Of a DNA stretch of 64,000 bases, positions 53,988-62,308 are shown in pieces. The notes below the pieces were generated by a model. That model made no database searches. It was not told the origin of the DNA and saw only the letters and a list, made by a program, of their open reading frames with translations. Position 1 is the first letter of the stretch. Every line of letters starts with the position of its first letter. This stretch comes from UBA7985 sp002690455 (GTDB lineage: Bacteria > Pseudomonadota > Alphaproteobacteria > UBA7985): NCBI GenBank assembly GCA_965662775.1, contig CBFIIW010000004.1, forward strand, positions 73,597 through 137,596, written 5' to 3'. The position numbers were made by a program, and so were the translations under genes.

Positions 53988-55361
53988 TCAGGCGGCGACG
54001 GCAGCCGCAGCCTTGAGCCGGTCGGACTTGAGTCGGTCGGCCACCAAAAACGCCAGTTCCAGAGACTGCGTGCCGTTAAGGCGGGGATCACAGTGGGTGT
54101 GGTATCGGCTTGCCAGGTCTTCGTCGGTGATGGCGGTCGCACCACCGATACACTCCGTTACATCCTTACCCGTCAGCTCGAAATGGACACCACCAGGCAC
54201 CGTGCCCTCGGCCTCATGCACGTCGAAGAAACGCGAAATCTCGTTCTTGACGTTGTCGAAAGAGCGGGTTTTGAAGCCAGTGGTCGCCTTGTGTGTGTTG
54301 CCGTGCATCGGGTCACAGGACCAGACGACAGAGCGTCCAGCACCGTTCACCTTGCGGACAATCGCAGGCATGTGGTCGAGCACCTTGTCCGCGCCCATAC
54401 GCACGATCAGCGTGATGCGGCCTTCTTCATTCGTCGGGTTTAGGATCTCAGTGAGCCGAACAATTTCATCGGGGTCTGAACTAGGGCCGACCTTGATACC
54501 AACTGGGTTTTCGACACCACGCAGAAATTCGACGTGCGCGTGGTCTGGCTGCCGCGTGCGATCGCCGATCCAGAGCATGTGTGCAGACAGGTCATAGGTC
54601 TTCCCTGTCAGGCTGTCCTCACGCGTCAGCGCTTCTTCGTACCAAAGCAGCAGGGCTTCATGCGAGGTGTAGAAATCGACCTCAGCCAGCTGCGGCATCT
54701 GCGCGTCAAGGCCACAGGCCTTCATAAAACCCAGCGCCTCTTCAATCTCCTGCGCCAGCCCTTCGTACTCAGCACCGGCGGGCGAATTCGCCACGAAATC
54801 AAGGTTCCAGCGATGCACCTGCTCCAGCGAAGCAAACCCGCCTTGAGCGAACGCGCGCAGCAGGTTGAGTGTTGCCGAGGCCTGATTGTAAGCGGACATC
54901 ATCCGCTTTGGGTCGGGGATACGACTATCGGCGGTAAAGGCGCCGTCATTAATGATATCACCGCGATAAGACGGCAGTTCGACGCCATCGACGACTTCAG
55001 TCGAAGCTGAACGCGGCTTGGCGAACTGCCCGGCCATACGGCCAACCTTTACAACCGGCTTTTGCGCAGCGAACGTTAGGGTCACAGCCATCTGCAGCAG
55101 TACCTTGAAGGTATCGCGGATGTGGTCGGCTGAGAATTCAGCAAAGGCCTCGGCACAGTCACCGCCCTGTAGCAAGAAGGCTTCACCGCGGGAAGCGGCC
55201 GCCAGACGGGACTTCAACGAGCGCACCTCGCCGGCAAACACCAGCGGAGGCTGGCGCCTTAGGTCGGTTTCGACGCTGGCCAACAGGGCTTGATCCTCAT
55301 AGGTCGGTACCTGCAAGATCGGCACGTTGCGCCAGGAATTCGGGGACCAGGATTGCGCCAT
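53988..55361 (-). CDS. aroG: Class II 3-deoxy-7-phosphoheptulonate synthase
   Basis: Condenses phosphoenolpyruvate and erythrose 4-phosphate, the entry step to chorismate, the substrate of TrpE. 457 residues of the plant/mycobacterial type II family rather than the short AroFGH type. Motifs: LLQGGDCAEAF, VGRMAGQFAKPRS, SHEALLLWYEEALTR, KVGPSSDPDE, VWSCDPMHGNT and HFELTGKDVTECIGG. ATG 55361 has GGAG upstream at good spacing. The symbol follows common annotation; aroF/aroG/aroH naming is arbitrary for this class. Confidence 0.95.
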   Translation of the reverse strand: MAQSWSPNSWRNVPILQVPTYEDQALLASVETDLRRQPPLVFAGEVRSLKSRLAAASRGEAFLLQGGDCAEAFAEFSADHIRDTFKVLLQMAVTLTFAAQKPVVKVGRMAGQFAKPRSASTEVVDGVELPSYRGDIINDGAFTADSRIPDPKRMMSAYNQASATLNLLRAFAQGGFASLEQVHRWNLDFVANSPAGAEYEGLAQEIEEALGFMKACGLDAQMPQLAEVDFYTSHEALLLWYEEALTREDSLTGKTYDLSAHMLWIGDRTRQPDHAHVEFLRGVENPVGIKVGPSSDPDEIVRLTEILNPTNEEGRITLIVRMGADKVLDHMPAIVRKVNGAGRSVVWSCDPMHGNTHKATTGFKTRSFDNVKNEISRFFDVHEAEGTVPGGVHFELTGKDVTECIGGATAITDEDLASRYHTHCDPRLNGTQSLELAFLVADRLKSDRLKAAAAVAA

Positions 55362-55448
55362 CGGACGACTCCACAGTTTTGGGTTTTGCAAAAGTGGGGG
55401 TGATAGAAACGCTCAAGGCCAAAGAAATCAATATCAAAGGCTGTTGGA

Positions 55449-56723
55449 TCAGCCCTGAAGGCGACGGACAACAGCTTTTCCCGCCCATCGGCCGGTCGCG
55501 ATGCAGGCTTGCAGCAAATAGCCGCCGGTCGGCGCCTCCCAGTCCAGCATTTCCCCAGCCGCATAAACTGTTGGCAGGTCGCGGAGTTGGAGATCAGAGT
55601 CGACAGCCTCCCACGACACGCCACCATCAGAGGATATGGCGCGCTCCATACCAAAAGGGCGCAGAACCGTTAGAGGAACGGCCTTGAGCGCAGCGGCGAG
55701 CTCTTGGGGCGACTGCGCCCCTCGACCCGGCTTGCTGGATACGGCCTGCGCTTCAAAGAACAGCGCGCGATGCACTGGGTCGAGCTTCAACGCTTTACGC
55801 AAGCGATTGCCAAGGCTGTCTTTAGATTTGGATTTGGCTTTGGATTTGGATTTAGTTTCGTCGTTTCCGCTGGACACTGAATGCGCAAGGCGAGCAGCGA
55901 TCTCCGTTTCGGACCAGTGCGGAAGCAGATCAAGGGCCAAGGTTTGAGGCCCCTTACCCTGACTGAGTGCATCGCGAAGCGGCGCACTGAGAGCGTATAC
56001 CGCTCCGCCTTCAATCCCGCGACGGGTAATCACTGCTTCGCCGCGCGCGCTACGTTCGCCAAAATGAAAGCAGGCGTTCTTGATCGGTTTACCCTCCGCC
56101 AGGGACAGCAGATGCTGTGTCCAGGCAACCTCAAACCCGCAATTACTCGGCGCAAAGGGGGAGAGCGAAACGCCGCGCTCTGCCAAAGCGCTCTTCCACG
56201 CGCCGGTTGAGCCCAGTCGCGGCCAAGTGGCTCCTCCCAAACCCAGCACAGTCGCCGCCGCCTGCTGGCTGACACCGTGCCCACCGCCGGCTTCGAAGCG
56301 CAGCGCGCCGGAGTCATCCCAGCCCGTCCAACGGTGGCGGTTGTGAAGGATCACGCCTAGCCGTTCGAGCCGCATGAGCCAGGCCCGCAGCAAGGGCGAT
56401 GCTTTGAAGCTATCGGGAAAGACCCGGCCACTGCTGCCGACAAAGGTGCCCTCCCCCAGTTGCGCGCACCAATCTCGCAGGTCGTCGGGGGTGAAGTCCT
56501 GGATTATTGGGGCCAGCTCCGGCGCCCGTTCAGCGTAGCGCGCCACAAACTGCTCGCGTGGTTCGGAGTGTGTGATGTTAAGCCCGCCCAGCCCAGCCAT
56601 GAGCAACTTCCGCCCCGGGGAGGGCATCTGCTCATAGACGTGCACGGGAAGCCCCACTTCGGCAACCACTTCAGCGGCAGCCAGCCCCGCAGGGCCAGCA
56701 CCAATCACGACAACAGGCTCCAC
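55449..56723 (-). CDS. HI0933/BaiN-like NAD(P)/FAD-dependent oxidoreductase (TIGR03862 type)
   Basis: A 424-residue flavoprotein. VVVIGAGPAGLAAAEVVAEVG at the N-terminus binds FAD; KLLMAGLGGLNITHSE, GSSGRVFPDSFKASPLLRAW, LGLGGATWPRLGSTG and YAAGEMLDWEAPTGGYLLQACIATGRWAG are family signatures. The substrate is unknown. A KSKSKAKSKSK stretch (about 291-301), encoded by hexanucleotide repeats, interrupts the central domain. The start is GTG 56723, four bases after the acyl-CoA dehydrogenase stop, so it is likely the last gene of the beta-oxidation transcript. Confidence 0.85.
   Translation of the reverse strand: MEPVVVIGAGPAGLAAAEVVAEVGLPVHVYEQMPSPGRKLLMAGLGGLNITHSEPREQFVARYAERAPELAPIIQDFTPDDLRDWCAQLGEGTFVGSSGRVFPDSFKASPLLRAWLMRLERLGVILHNRHRWTGWDDSGALRFEAGGGHGVSQQAAATVLGLGGATWPRLGSTGAWKSALAERGVSLSPFAPSNCGFEVAWTQHLLSLAEGKPIKNACFHFGERSARGEAVITRRGIEGGAVYALSAPLRDALSQGKGPQTLALDLLPHWSETEIAARLAHSVSSGNDETKSKSKAKSKSKDSLGNRLRKALKLDPVHRALFFEAQAVSSKPGRGAQSPQELAAALKAVPLTVLRPFGMERAISSDGGVSWEAVDSDLQLRDLPTVYAAGEMLDWEAPTGGYLLQACIATGRWAGKAVVRRLQG
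55821..55853 (-). repeat. In-frame hexanucleotide repeat encoding Lys-Ser
   Basis: On the coding strand, alternating AAA and TCC/TCT codons (with one GCC) give KSKSKAKSKSK. Copy-number change in units of six bases would keep the frame. Confidence 0.85.
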
Positions 56724-56727
56724 TCAA

Positions 56728-58539
56728 TCAGGCCGCAAAAGAGAAGGCTTCCTCGTCGAGCGCCATGATGGTTTCTTTGCCTGCGCTGATCATTTTGAAC
56801 ATGGCTTGGGCTTCAGGAAGCATGCGCTTGTAGAAGAACCGTGCGGTCTGAACCTTAGCATCATAGAAGGCTGCTTCGCCCTTACCCTCGGCAAGCGCCG
56901 CCTTAGCCTTGAGCGCCATCTCGCACCACAGGTAGGCGAGCGCAGTCAGCGCAAACAGGCGCAGGTAGTCCGAGGACGCTGCCCCGACTTCTTCGGCGTC
57001 TTTCATGCCACTTTGGGCGATCTGGCCCGAAGCCTGCTGCAGCCAGCCAAAGGTCTTTACGAGATCCGGTACGAATTCCGCCGCATCCGGGTTGCTAAGA
57101 TTGGCCTCGATGAAAGCTGAGACCGGGTGGAAGAAGCTACGCAGGTAGCGCCCGAAGTGAGCACCGAGCTTGCGCCCGGCCAGATCCAGCGCCTGAATGC
57201 CGTTGGTGCCCTCATAGATCTGGGCGATGCGGGCATCCCGGATCAGCTGCTCCATGCCCCATTCCTGGATGTAGCCATGCCCACCCATGGTCTGCACGCC
57301 GAGATTTGCGGCTTCGGACCCGGCATCGGTCATGTACGACTTGATGATCGGGGTCATGAGCTGGACGAAATCGTCAGCATCCTGCCGAACCTGTGCGTCG
57401 CTGTGCTTGACGGCTTTATCGATTTCCAGTGCGATCCAAGTGGCAAGCGCGCGGCCGCCTTCGTTATTGGCCTTCATCCGCAGCAGCATGCGGCGCACAT
57501 CCGGGTGCACGAGAATGGAGTCAGCGGCCCGGTCCGGGCTTTGCGTACCGCCCAGCGAACGACCCTGATCACGGTTGCGGGCGTAGTCGAAGGCCGACTG
57601 GAAGGCGATTTCGCCAATACCCAGCCCCTGCATGCCCACACCCAGGCGTGCTGCGTTCATCATCGTGAACATGGCCGCGAGGCCCTTGTGCGGTTGGCCG
57701 ACCATCCAGCCAATTGCGCCGTCGAAGAACAGCTGACAGGTCGCGTTTCCGTGAATGCCCATCTTTTCCTCGATGGCGTTGCAGCGTACCCCGTTGCGTT
57801 GGCCCGGGGTGTTCTCCGCCGTGGGCAGGAACTTCGGTACGAGGAACAGAGAGATCCCCTTCACGCCCTCGGGCGCGTCGGGCAGCTTGGCCAGCACGAG
57901 GTGGACAATGTTGTCGGTCAGGTCGTGTTCGCCTGCGGAGATGAAGATTTTTTGCCCGGTCAGCGCGAAGCTTCCGTCGCCCTTGGGCTCAGCCTTGGTC
58001 TTTATCAGGCCCAGATCGGTGCCGCAGTGCGGCTCGGTCAAGCACATGGTCCCGGACCACTCGCCAGAGTTCAACTTGGGCAGGTACTGATCCTTTTGCT
58101 CCTCGGTGCCGTGCAGGTAGATGGCGTTGTAACAGCCATGGCTCAGCCCCGGGTACATGCCAAAGGCCATGTTGGTGGAGACCACCATTTCCTGGATCAT
58201 GAATTCCAGCGTGTGCGGCAGGCCTGTGCCACCATATTTCGGGTCAGTTGATAACGAGGTGAAGCCATTTTCACAGTATTTGTCATAGGCTTCCTTGAAT
58301 CCGGTCGGGGTACGGACAACGCCGTTTTCCAGCTTACAGCCTTCGCGGTCACCGGTCTGGTTAAGGGGCAACAATTCATTCTTGGTGAACTTGGCAGCCT
58401 CCTCCAACATGGCATCGATCAACTCGGGCGAGGCATCCTCATAGCCCTCGTACGTGCTCAGTTTGGACGCGTCCCAGAGCTCATGTAGGACGAACTTCAT
58501 ATCCCTGAGCGGCGCGTTGTAAGCGTCAGTAACCGGCAT
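56728..58539 (-). CDS. Acyl-CoA dehydrogenase (FadE-like, ~600-residue type)
   Basis: FAD enzyme for the first step of beta-oxidation. 603 residues with an N-terminal extension (MPVTDAYNAPLRDMKFVLHEL), the acyl-CoA dehydrogenase core (CLTEPHCGTDLGLIKTKAEP; QIYEGTNGIQALDLAGRK with the catalytic Glu) and an extra C-terminal domain. This architecture is shared with long-chain enzymes and with DmdC, so substrate cannot be fixed; the neighbouring thiolase and FadN-like gene point to fatty acids. ATG 58539 has a consensus AAAGGAGG site. 99 bases downstream of the fadN-like gene. Confidence 0.93.
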   Translation of the reverse strand: MPVTDAYNAPLRDMKFVLHELWDASKLSTYEGYEDASPELIDAMLEEAAKFTKNELLPLNQTGDREGCKLENGVVRTPTGFKEAYDKYCENGFTSLSTDPKYGGTGLPHTLEFMIQEMVVSTNMAFGMYPGLSHGCYNAIYLHGTEEQKDQYLPKLNSGEWSGTMCLTEPHCGTDLGLIKTKAEPKGDGSFALTGQKIFISAGEHDLTDNIVHLVLAKLPDAPEGVKGISLFLVPKFLPTAENTPGQRNGVRCNAIEEKMGIHGNATCQLFFDGAIGWMVGQPHKGLAAMFTMMNAARLGVGMQGLGIGEIAFQSAFDYARNRDQGRSLGGTQSPDRAADSILVHPDVRRMLLRMKANNEGGRALATWIALEIDKAVKHSDAQVRQDADDFVQLMTPIIKSYMTDAGSEAANLGVQTMGGHGYIQEWGMEQLIRDARIAQIYEGTNGIQALDLAGRKLGAHFGRYLRSFFHPVSAFIEANLSNPDAAEFVPDLVKTFGWLQQASGQIAQSGMKDAEEVGAASSDYLRLFALTALAYLWCEMALKAKAALAEGKGEAAFYDAKVQTARFFYKRMLPEAQAMFKMISAGKETIMALDEEAFSFAA

Positions 58540-58638
58540 GTCAGCCTCCTTTGTTTGCTGGTATCCATCGTAGGTCAAACCCGGATGGATGCGGAGGGCG
58601 CGTGGTGTCGCGCCACTGATTAAAACGACGAGTTGAGG

Positions 58639-60972
58639 TTAGTTCCGCAAGGGCTTGTTGGTGTTGAGCATATGCTCCATCCGGGCCAGCGACTTTGGTT
58701 CCTTGAGCATCTTGACAAAGTACTTCTGCTCCAGCTTGAGCAAGTCACGCTCCGTCAGCTCCTCGGTGACGTCGGTGTCTTCCCCCGTCAGCACCTGCCC
58801 CACGGCCCGGCCGACGGTCACGTCGTGATCGGTGGCCATGCCTTTGAGGTGAAAGTCGTGCAGCGCCATATCGACCGCCGCCCGACCGCTCGCACCGGCA
58901 AGGCGGAAAGTCGCTTCCTCCGGTGGTTCATACCCTTCGATCAGGCTCAGGGCGCGCTGCTTAGCATCATAGAGCACACGCTCCTTGTTAAAGGTGATCG
59001 TGTCGCCTTCATTGATGATCAGCATATCGCGCTGGGCCTCCATGGCTGACTTGGCCACCTGCCCGGTTCCAATCAGCTCGAAGGCCTTAATCAATGCAGG
59101 CATTGGGCCTTTGGCGCTGTGCTTGTTGGCGATATGACGGCGGAGCAACTCCTTGCAACCACCCCAGCCGGGCAGAACTCCGACCCCGACCTCAACCTGA
59201 CCGGTGTAGGTCTCGGCGTGGGCCTGCACAGCGTCGGAATGCATCAGGATTTCACAGCCACCGCCCACCGCGACGCCCGACGGCGCAGAGACCACTGGGA
59301 AGTTCGAGAAGCGCAGTTTCATGACAGTATCTTGACCGCCCTTGATACCGGCCTGCACCTGCGGCCAGGCGGCAAGGTTGGAGGCAAACAGGGCGATACC
59401 AAGGTTTGCTCCGACGGAGAAGTTACGGCCTTCGTTGTGGATCACCAGTGCCTTCCACGCTTCATCCTTGTCGATCAGCGCGATGGTTTTGTTGAACATT
59501 GCCATCACGCCATCGTCGAGCGAATTGGCATAGGTGGTAAACTCGAAACACAGAATGCCGTCGCCGAGATCCCAGACCGACGCCGAACCGCTGCGCAACA
59601 CCGGCTCGGACCGGCGCTTGATGTCGGAGAGCAGCAACACGCCCTCGGGTCGCACGACAGCCTGATAGCTGCCGTCGCCGAGCATGAAGAGGCGCTCCCC
59701 GTCTTCCACCTTATAGAAGGTACCGTCGCCGACCTGCTGGAGCAGGGGTGGCACGCTGCGGCCTGCCTCGGCGAGCTTGCCCGCGACCCATGCCGGGCCG
59801 ACAATGTCCATCAGCTCGAAAGGACCCCACTTGAGGCCGTAGCCAGCCTTCATCGCCTCATCTACGTCGAAGATGGAATGCGCGATGTCGAGCGCGTGCT
59901 CGGCAGCGTAGACGAAGTACTTGGACATATAGGACCAAGCCGCATCGGCGAGGGTGTCACCGGCCTCAAAGACTGCTCGAGCGCCTTTCTTCGACACCGC
60001 CAGCGCTGCACCTTTGGGCGTCTCGACCGGGCGGTATTCGCCGGTTTTCAGGTCGCGGACTTCCTTGACCTTCTCGCCGCCTTCACGGTTGATGCGGTAC
60101 CAGCCGCCCTTGCCCTTCCGGCCGGTGTAACCCTCGGCAATCATCTTATCGAGCAACTCGGACTCGCGGTATTCCTCGCGGAACAGATCGCCCTGATTGA
60201 CGTTGTCGTAGAGCGATTTGGAGACGTAGGGCCCCAAATCCAGCCCAACCAGATCCATCAGCTTGAAGATGCCGGTCGAGGGGAAGCCGAAGTGGCGCCC
60301 AGCGAGGGCGTCGGCCTGCTCAATGCTCAACCCGTGATCAGCCGTAGCGTTCGATGCCGCCTGCAGCAACAGCGAGCCCAGACGATTGGCGATAAAGCCG
60401 GGTGTGTCCTTACAATCGATCACCTTTTTGCCCAGCGCCACGTCGCAGACTCGGCGCAGCTCATTGACCACGTCTGCGTCGGTCGCATCCGTCGCGACCA
60501 GCTCAAGAAGCTGCATGTAGCGCGGTGGGTTAAAGAAGTGGGTGATGGCAAAGCGCTTGGCGCGGGCCGGGTCCATGCCGTCGGTCAGGATCGACAGAGG
60601 GATGGTTGAGGTGTTGGAGGTGATGATCGCATCAGGCTTGGCGACACCGGCAAGTTGTTTGTACAGCCCTTGTTTGATGTCCGGTCGCTCGACGATGACC
60701 TCGATGATCCAGTCGACATCGGCCAGCCGGTCAAGGTGATCTTCGAGGTTGCCGGGGTTGATAAAGCGTGCACGAGATTTGTGCATGAAGGGTGCAGGGT
60801 CAGTTCGTAGCGCTTTTTTGATAGCCCCTTTGGCCATGGCATCACGGTCACGCGCCCCCTCAGGCACAATATCCAGCAGGTCGACGTTAAATCCGGCATT
60901 GGCACATTGCGCAGCAATGCCCATGCCCATCACGCCGGACCCGATGACGGCGACTTTCCTGATCTCAGTCAT
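58639..60972 (-). CDS. FadN-type bifunctional 3-hydroxyacyl-CoA dehydrogenase / enoyl-CoA hydratase
   Basis: Middle steps of beta-oxidation in one chain. 777 residues with the dehydrogenase first: NAD-binding VAVIGSGVMGMGIAAQCANAG, then HFFNPPRYMQLLE and a C-terminal 3HCDH domain up to about 430. The enoyl-CoA hydratase/isomerase domain follows (about 480-680), keeping both catalytic glutamates (GGGCEILMHSDAV and VEVGVGVLPGWGG). This order is the reverse of E. coli FadB/FadJ and matches Bacillus FadN (YusL). ATG 60972 gives the standard MTEIRKVAVIG start. 29 bases after fadA. Confidence 0.92.
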   Translation of the reverse strand: MTEIRKVAVIGSGVMGMGIAAQCANAGFNVDLLDIVPEGARDRDAMAKGAIKKALRTDPAPFMHKSRARFINPGNLEDHLDRLADVDWIIEVIVERPDIKQGLYKQLAGVAKPDAIITSNTSTIPLSILTDGMDPARAKRFAITHFFNPPRYMQLLELVATDATDADVVNELRRVCDVALGKKVIDCKDTPGFIANRLGSLLLQAASNATADHGLSIEQADALAGRHFGFPSTGIFKLMDLVGLDLGPYVSKSLYDNVNQGDLFREEYRESELLDKMIAEGYTGRKGKGGWYRINREGGEKVKEVRDLKTGEYRPVETPKGAALAVSKKGARAVFEAGDTLADAAWSYMSKYFVYAAEHALDIAHSIFDVDEAMKAGYGLKWGPFELMDIVGPAWVAGKLAEAGRSVPPLLQQVGDGTFYKVEDGERLFMLGDGSYQAVVRPEGVLLLSDIKRRSEPVLRSGSASVWDLGDGILCFEFTTYANSLDDGVMAMFNKTIALIDKDEAWKALVIHNEGRNFSVGANLGIALFASNLAAWPQVQAGIKGGQDTVMKLRFSNFPVVSAPSGVAVGGGCEILMHSDAVQAHAETYTGQVEVGVGVLPGWGGCKELLRRHIANKHSAKGPMPALIKAFELIGTGQVAKSAMEAQRDMLIINEGDTITFNKERVLYDAKQRALSLIEGYEPPEEATFRLAGASGRAAVDMALHDFHLKGMATDHDVTVGRAVGQVLTGEDTDVTEELTERDLLKLEQKYFVKMLKEPKSLARMEHMLNTNKPLRN

Positions 60973-61001
60973 GTTTCTGTACTTTCCTGTCGGCCCGTCG
61001 C

Positions 61002-62126
61002 TCAGGCGGCTTCCATGATGGTGGCGATACCCTGCCCGCCGCCGATGCACTGCGTGGACAGCGCGTACTTTTTGCCTTCACGCTTGAGCAAAGCAGCCGC
61101 CTTGCCCGTGATCCGTGCGCCGGTGGCGCCCAGCGGGTGTCCAATAGCGATCGCTCCACCATCCAGGTTGATGCGCTCCATCTTCATGCCCAGATCGTTG
61201 ATGCAGGCGATCGACTGCGAGGCAAAGGCCTCGTTCAACTCGATGATGTCGATGTCATCCATGGCAAGGCCGGCGCGCTTGAGTGCCTTGTTGGTCGCAC
61301 CGATTGGACCGAGCCCCATGACGTCCGGATCGCAGCCGTTGATCGCCATCGACCGGATCACGGCCAGCGGGGTCAGATTGTGCTCACGCGCGTACTCGGC
61401 CGAACAGACCAAAGTCGCCGCTGCGCCATCGGTCAGCGGCGAGGATGTGCCCGCCGTCACTGAACCGACAGCCGAGAATGCTGGTTTTAGGCCCGAGAGG
61501 CCTTCCGACGTAGTGTCAGGGCGGATGCAGCCATCAGCGTCGACGCCATCAACGGCGACAATTTCGTCTCGCAGTTTGCCCGCCTCGTGCGCTGCGGCAG
61601 CCTTTCGGTGGGATTCAACCGCAAAGGCCTCCTGCGACTCTCGGCTGAGCTGGTAGCGCTCGGCAACGATCTCCGCTGTTTCGCCCATACCCATATAGAC
61701 GCCGTGAATGTCGGCCATCAGCTGTGGGTTCGGCATCGGGTTGAACCCACCCATTGGCACGCGGGTCATGGACTCGACTCCGGCCGCGACAAAGGCATCA
61801 CCCGCACCCATGGCAATCTGTCCTGCAGCATAGTGGATCGCCGACATCGAAGACCCACACCAGCGGTTGATGGTCGCGCCGCCAACCTGCTTGGGGAAAC
61901 CAGCACGAAGTGCGACCAGGCGCCCCATCAGCAGTCCTTGCTCGCCTTCTGGCGTCGCGTTGCCGAGGATAACATCCTCAACCGTGGCAGGGTCGACGCC
62001 AGCGCGCTCGACAACAGCGGAGACAACAGCCGCGGCCATATCATCGGGACGGGTCTTGGTCAGCAGGCCCTTGTGGGCGGGTTGAAAAGCCGTGCGGGCA
62101 TACTGCGCGATGACAATCTGCGTCAT
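61002..62126 (-). CDS. fadA: Acetyl-CoA C-acyltransferase (3-ketoacyl-CoA thiolase)
   Basis: Thiolytic last step of beta-oxidation. 374 residues, slightly shorter than the usual ~390. Catalytic C90 (NRWCGSSMSAIHYA), His in IAIGHPLGATGARI and C360 (CIGGGQG) are present. It leads the minus-strand set fadA-fadN-fadE-flavoprotein. An inverted repeat that overlaps its putative promoter suggests control by an acyl-CoA-responsive repressor. Thiolases of this type also act on acetoacetyl-CoA, so a biosynthetic role is not excluded, but the context favours degradation. Confidence 0.94.
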   Translation of the reverse strand: MTQIVIAQYARTAFQPAHKGLLTKTRPDDMAAAVVSAVVERAGVDPATVEDVILGNATPEGEQGLLMGRLVALRAGFPKQVGGATINRWCGSSMSAIHYAAGQIAMGAGDAFVAAGVESMTRVPMGGFNPMPNPQLMADIHGVYMGMGETAEIVAERYQLSRESQEAFAVESHRKAAAAHEAGKLRDEIVAVDGVDADGCIRPDTTSEGLSGLKPAFSAVGSVTAGTSSPLTDGAAATLVCSAEYAREHNLTPLAVIRSMAINGCDPDVMGLGPIGATNKALKRAGLAMDDIDIIELNEAFASQSIACINDLGMKMERINLDGGAIAIGHPLGATGARITGKAAALLKREGKKYALSTQCIGGGQGIATIMEAA

Positions 62127-62158
62127 GGATTTAGGATTCCTCTGTTAAAATTCGCTAT

Positions 62159-62191
62159 GGTAAAATGCACGTTTTACCCAAGCTGAGTCAA
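62159..62191 (-). promoter_or_regulatory. fadA promoter region with 20-base operator-like inverted repeat
   Basis: GGTAAAA (62159-62165) and TTTTACC (62172-62178) are perfect inverted arms around a 6-base spacer. On the minus strand TTGACT (62186-62191) is a good -35 box and CATTTT (62162-62167) a weak -10 box at 18-base spacing, so the repeat lies over the core promoter, 33 bases upstream of the start codon. The symmetry is seen; the regulator is not identified. Confidence 0.55.
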
Positions 62192-62308
62192 GCACCTGTC
62201 ACTGGCCATTTGCAGAAGGCTGCTCGATGCAGTTAGTTTGACAGCTTAGGCCAACGCGCCGATAGCCTACGGTCTTGTCTGCGAGCGCAACCACGCTGGA
62301 GCCTGTCG

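Noticed and set aside
57127..58251. 374-codon open frame antisense to the acyl-CoA dehydrogenase
   Set aside because: Shadow of a clear gene; no ribosome binding site or family resemblance.
59119..60609. 496-codon open frame antisense to the fadN-like gene
   Set aside because: The opposite strand encodes an intact, motif-complete protein; the antisense frame has no recognisable domain and results from high GC content.
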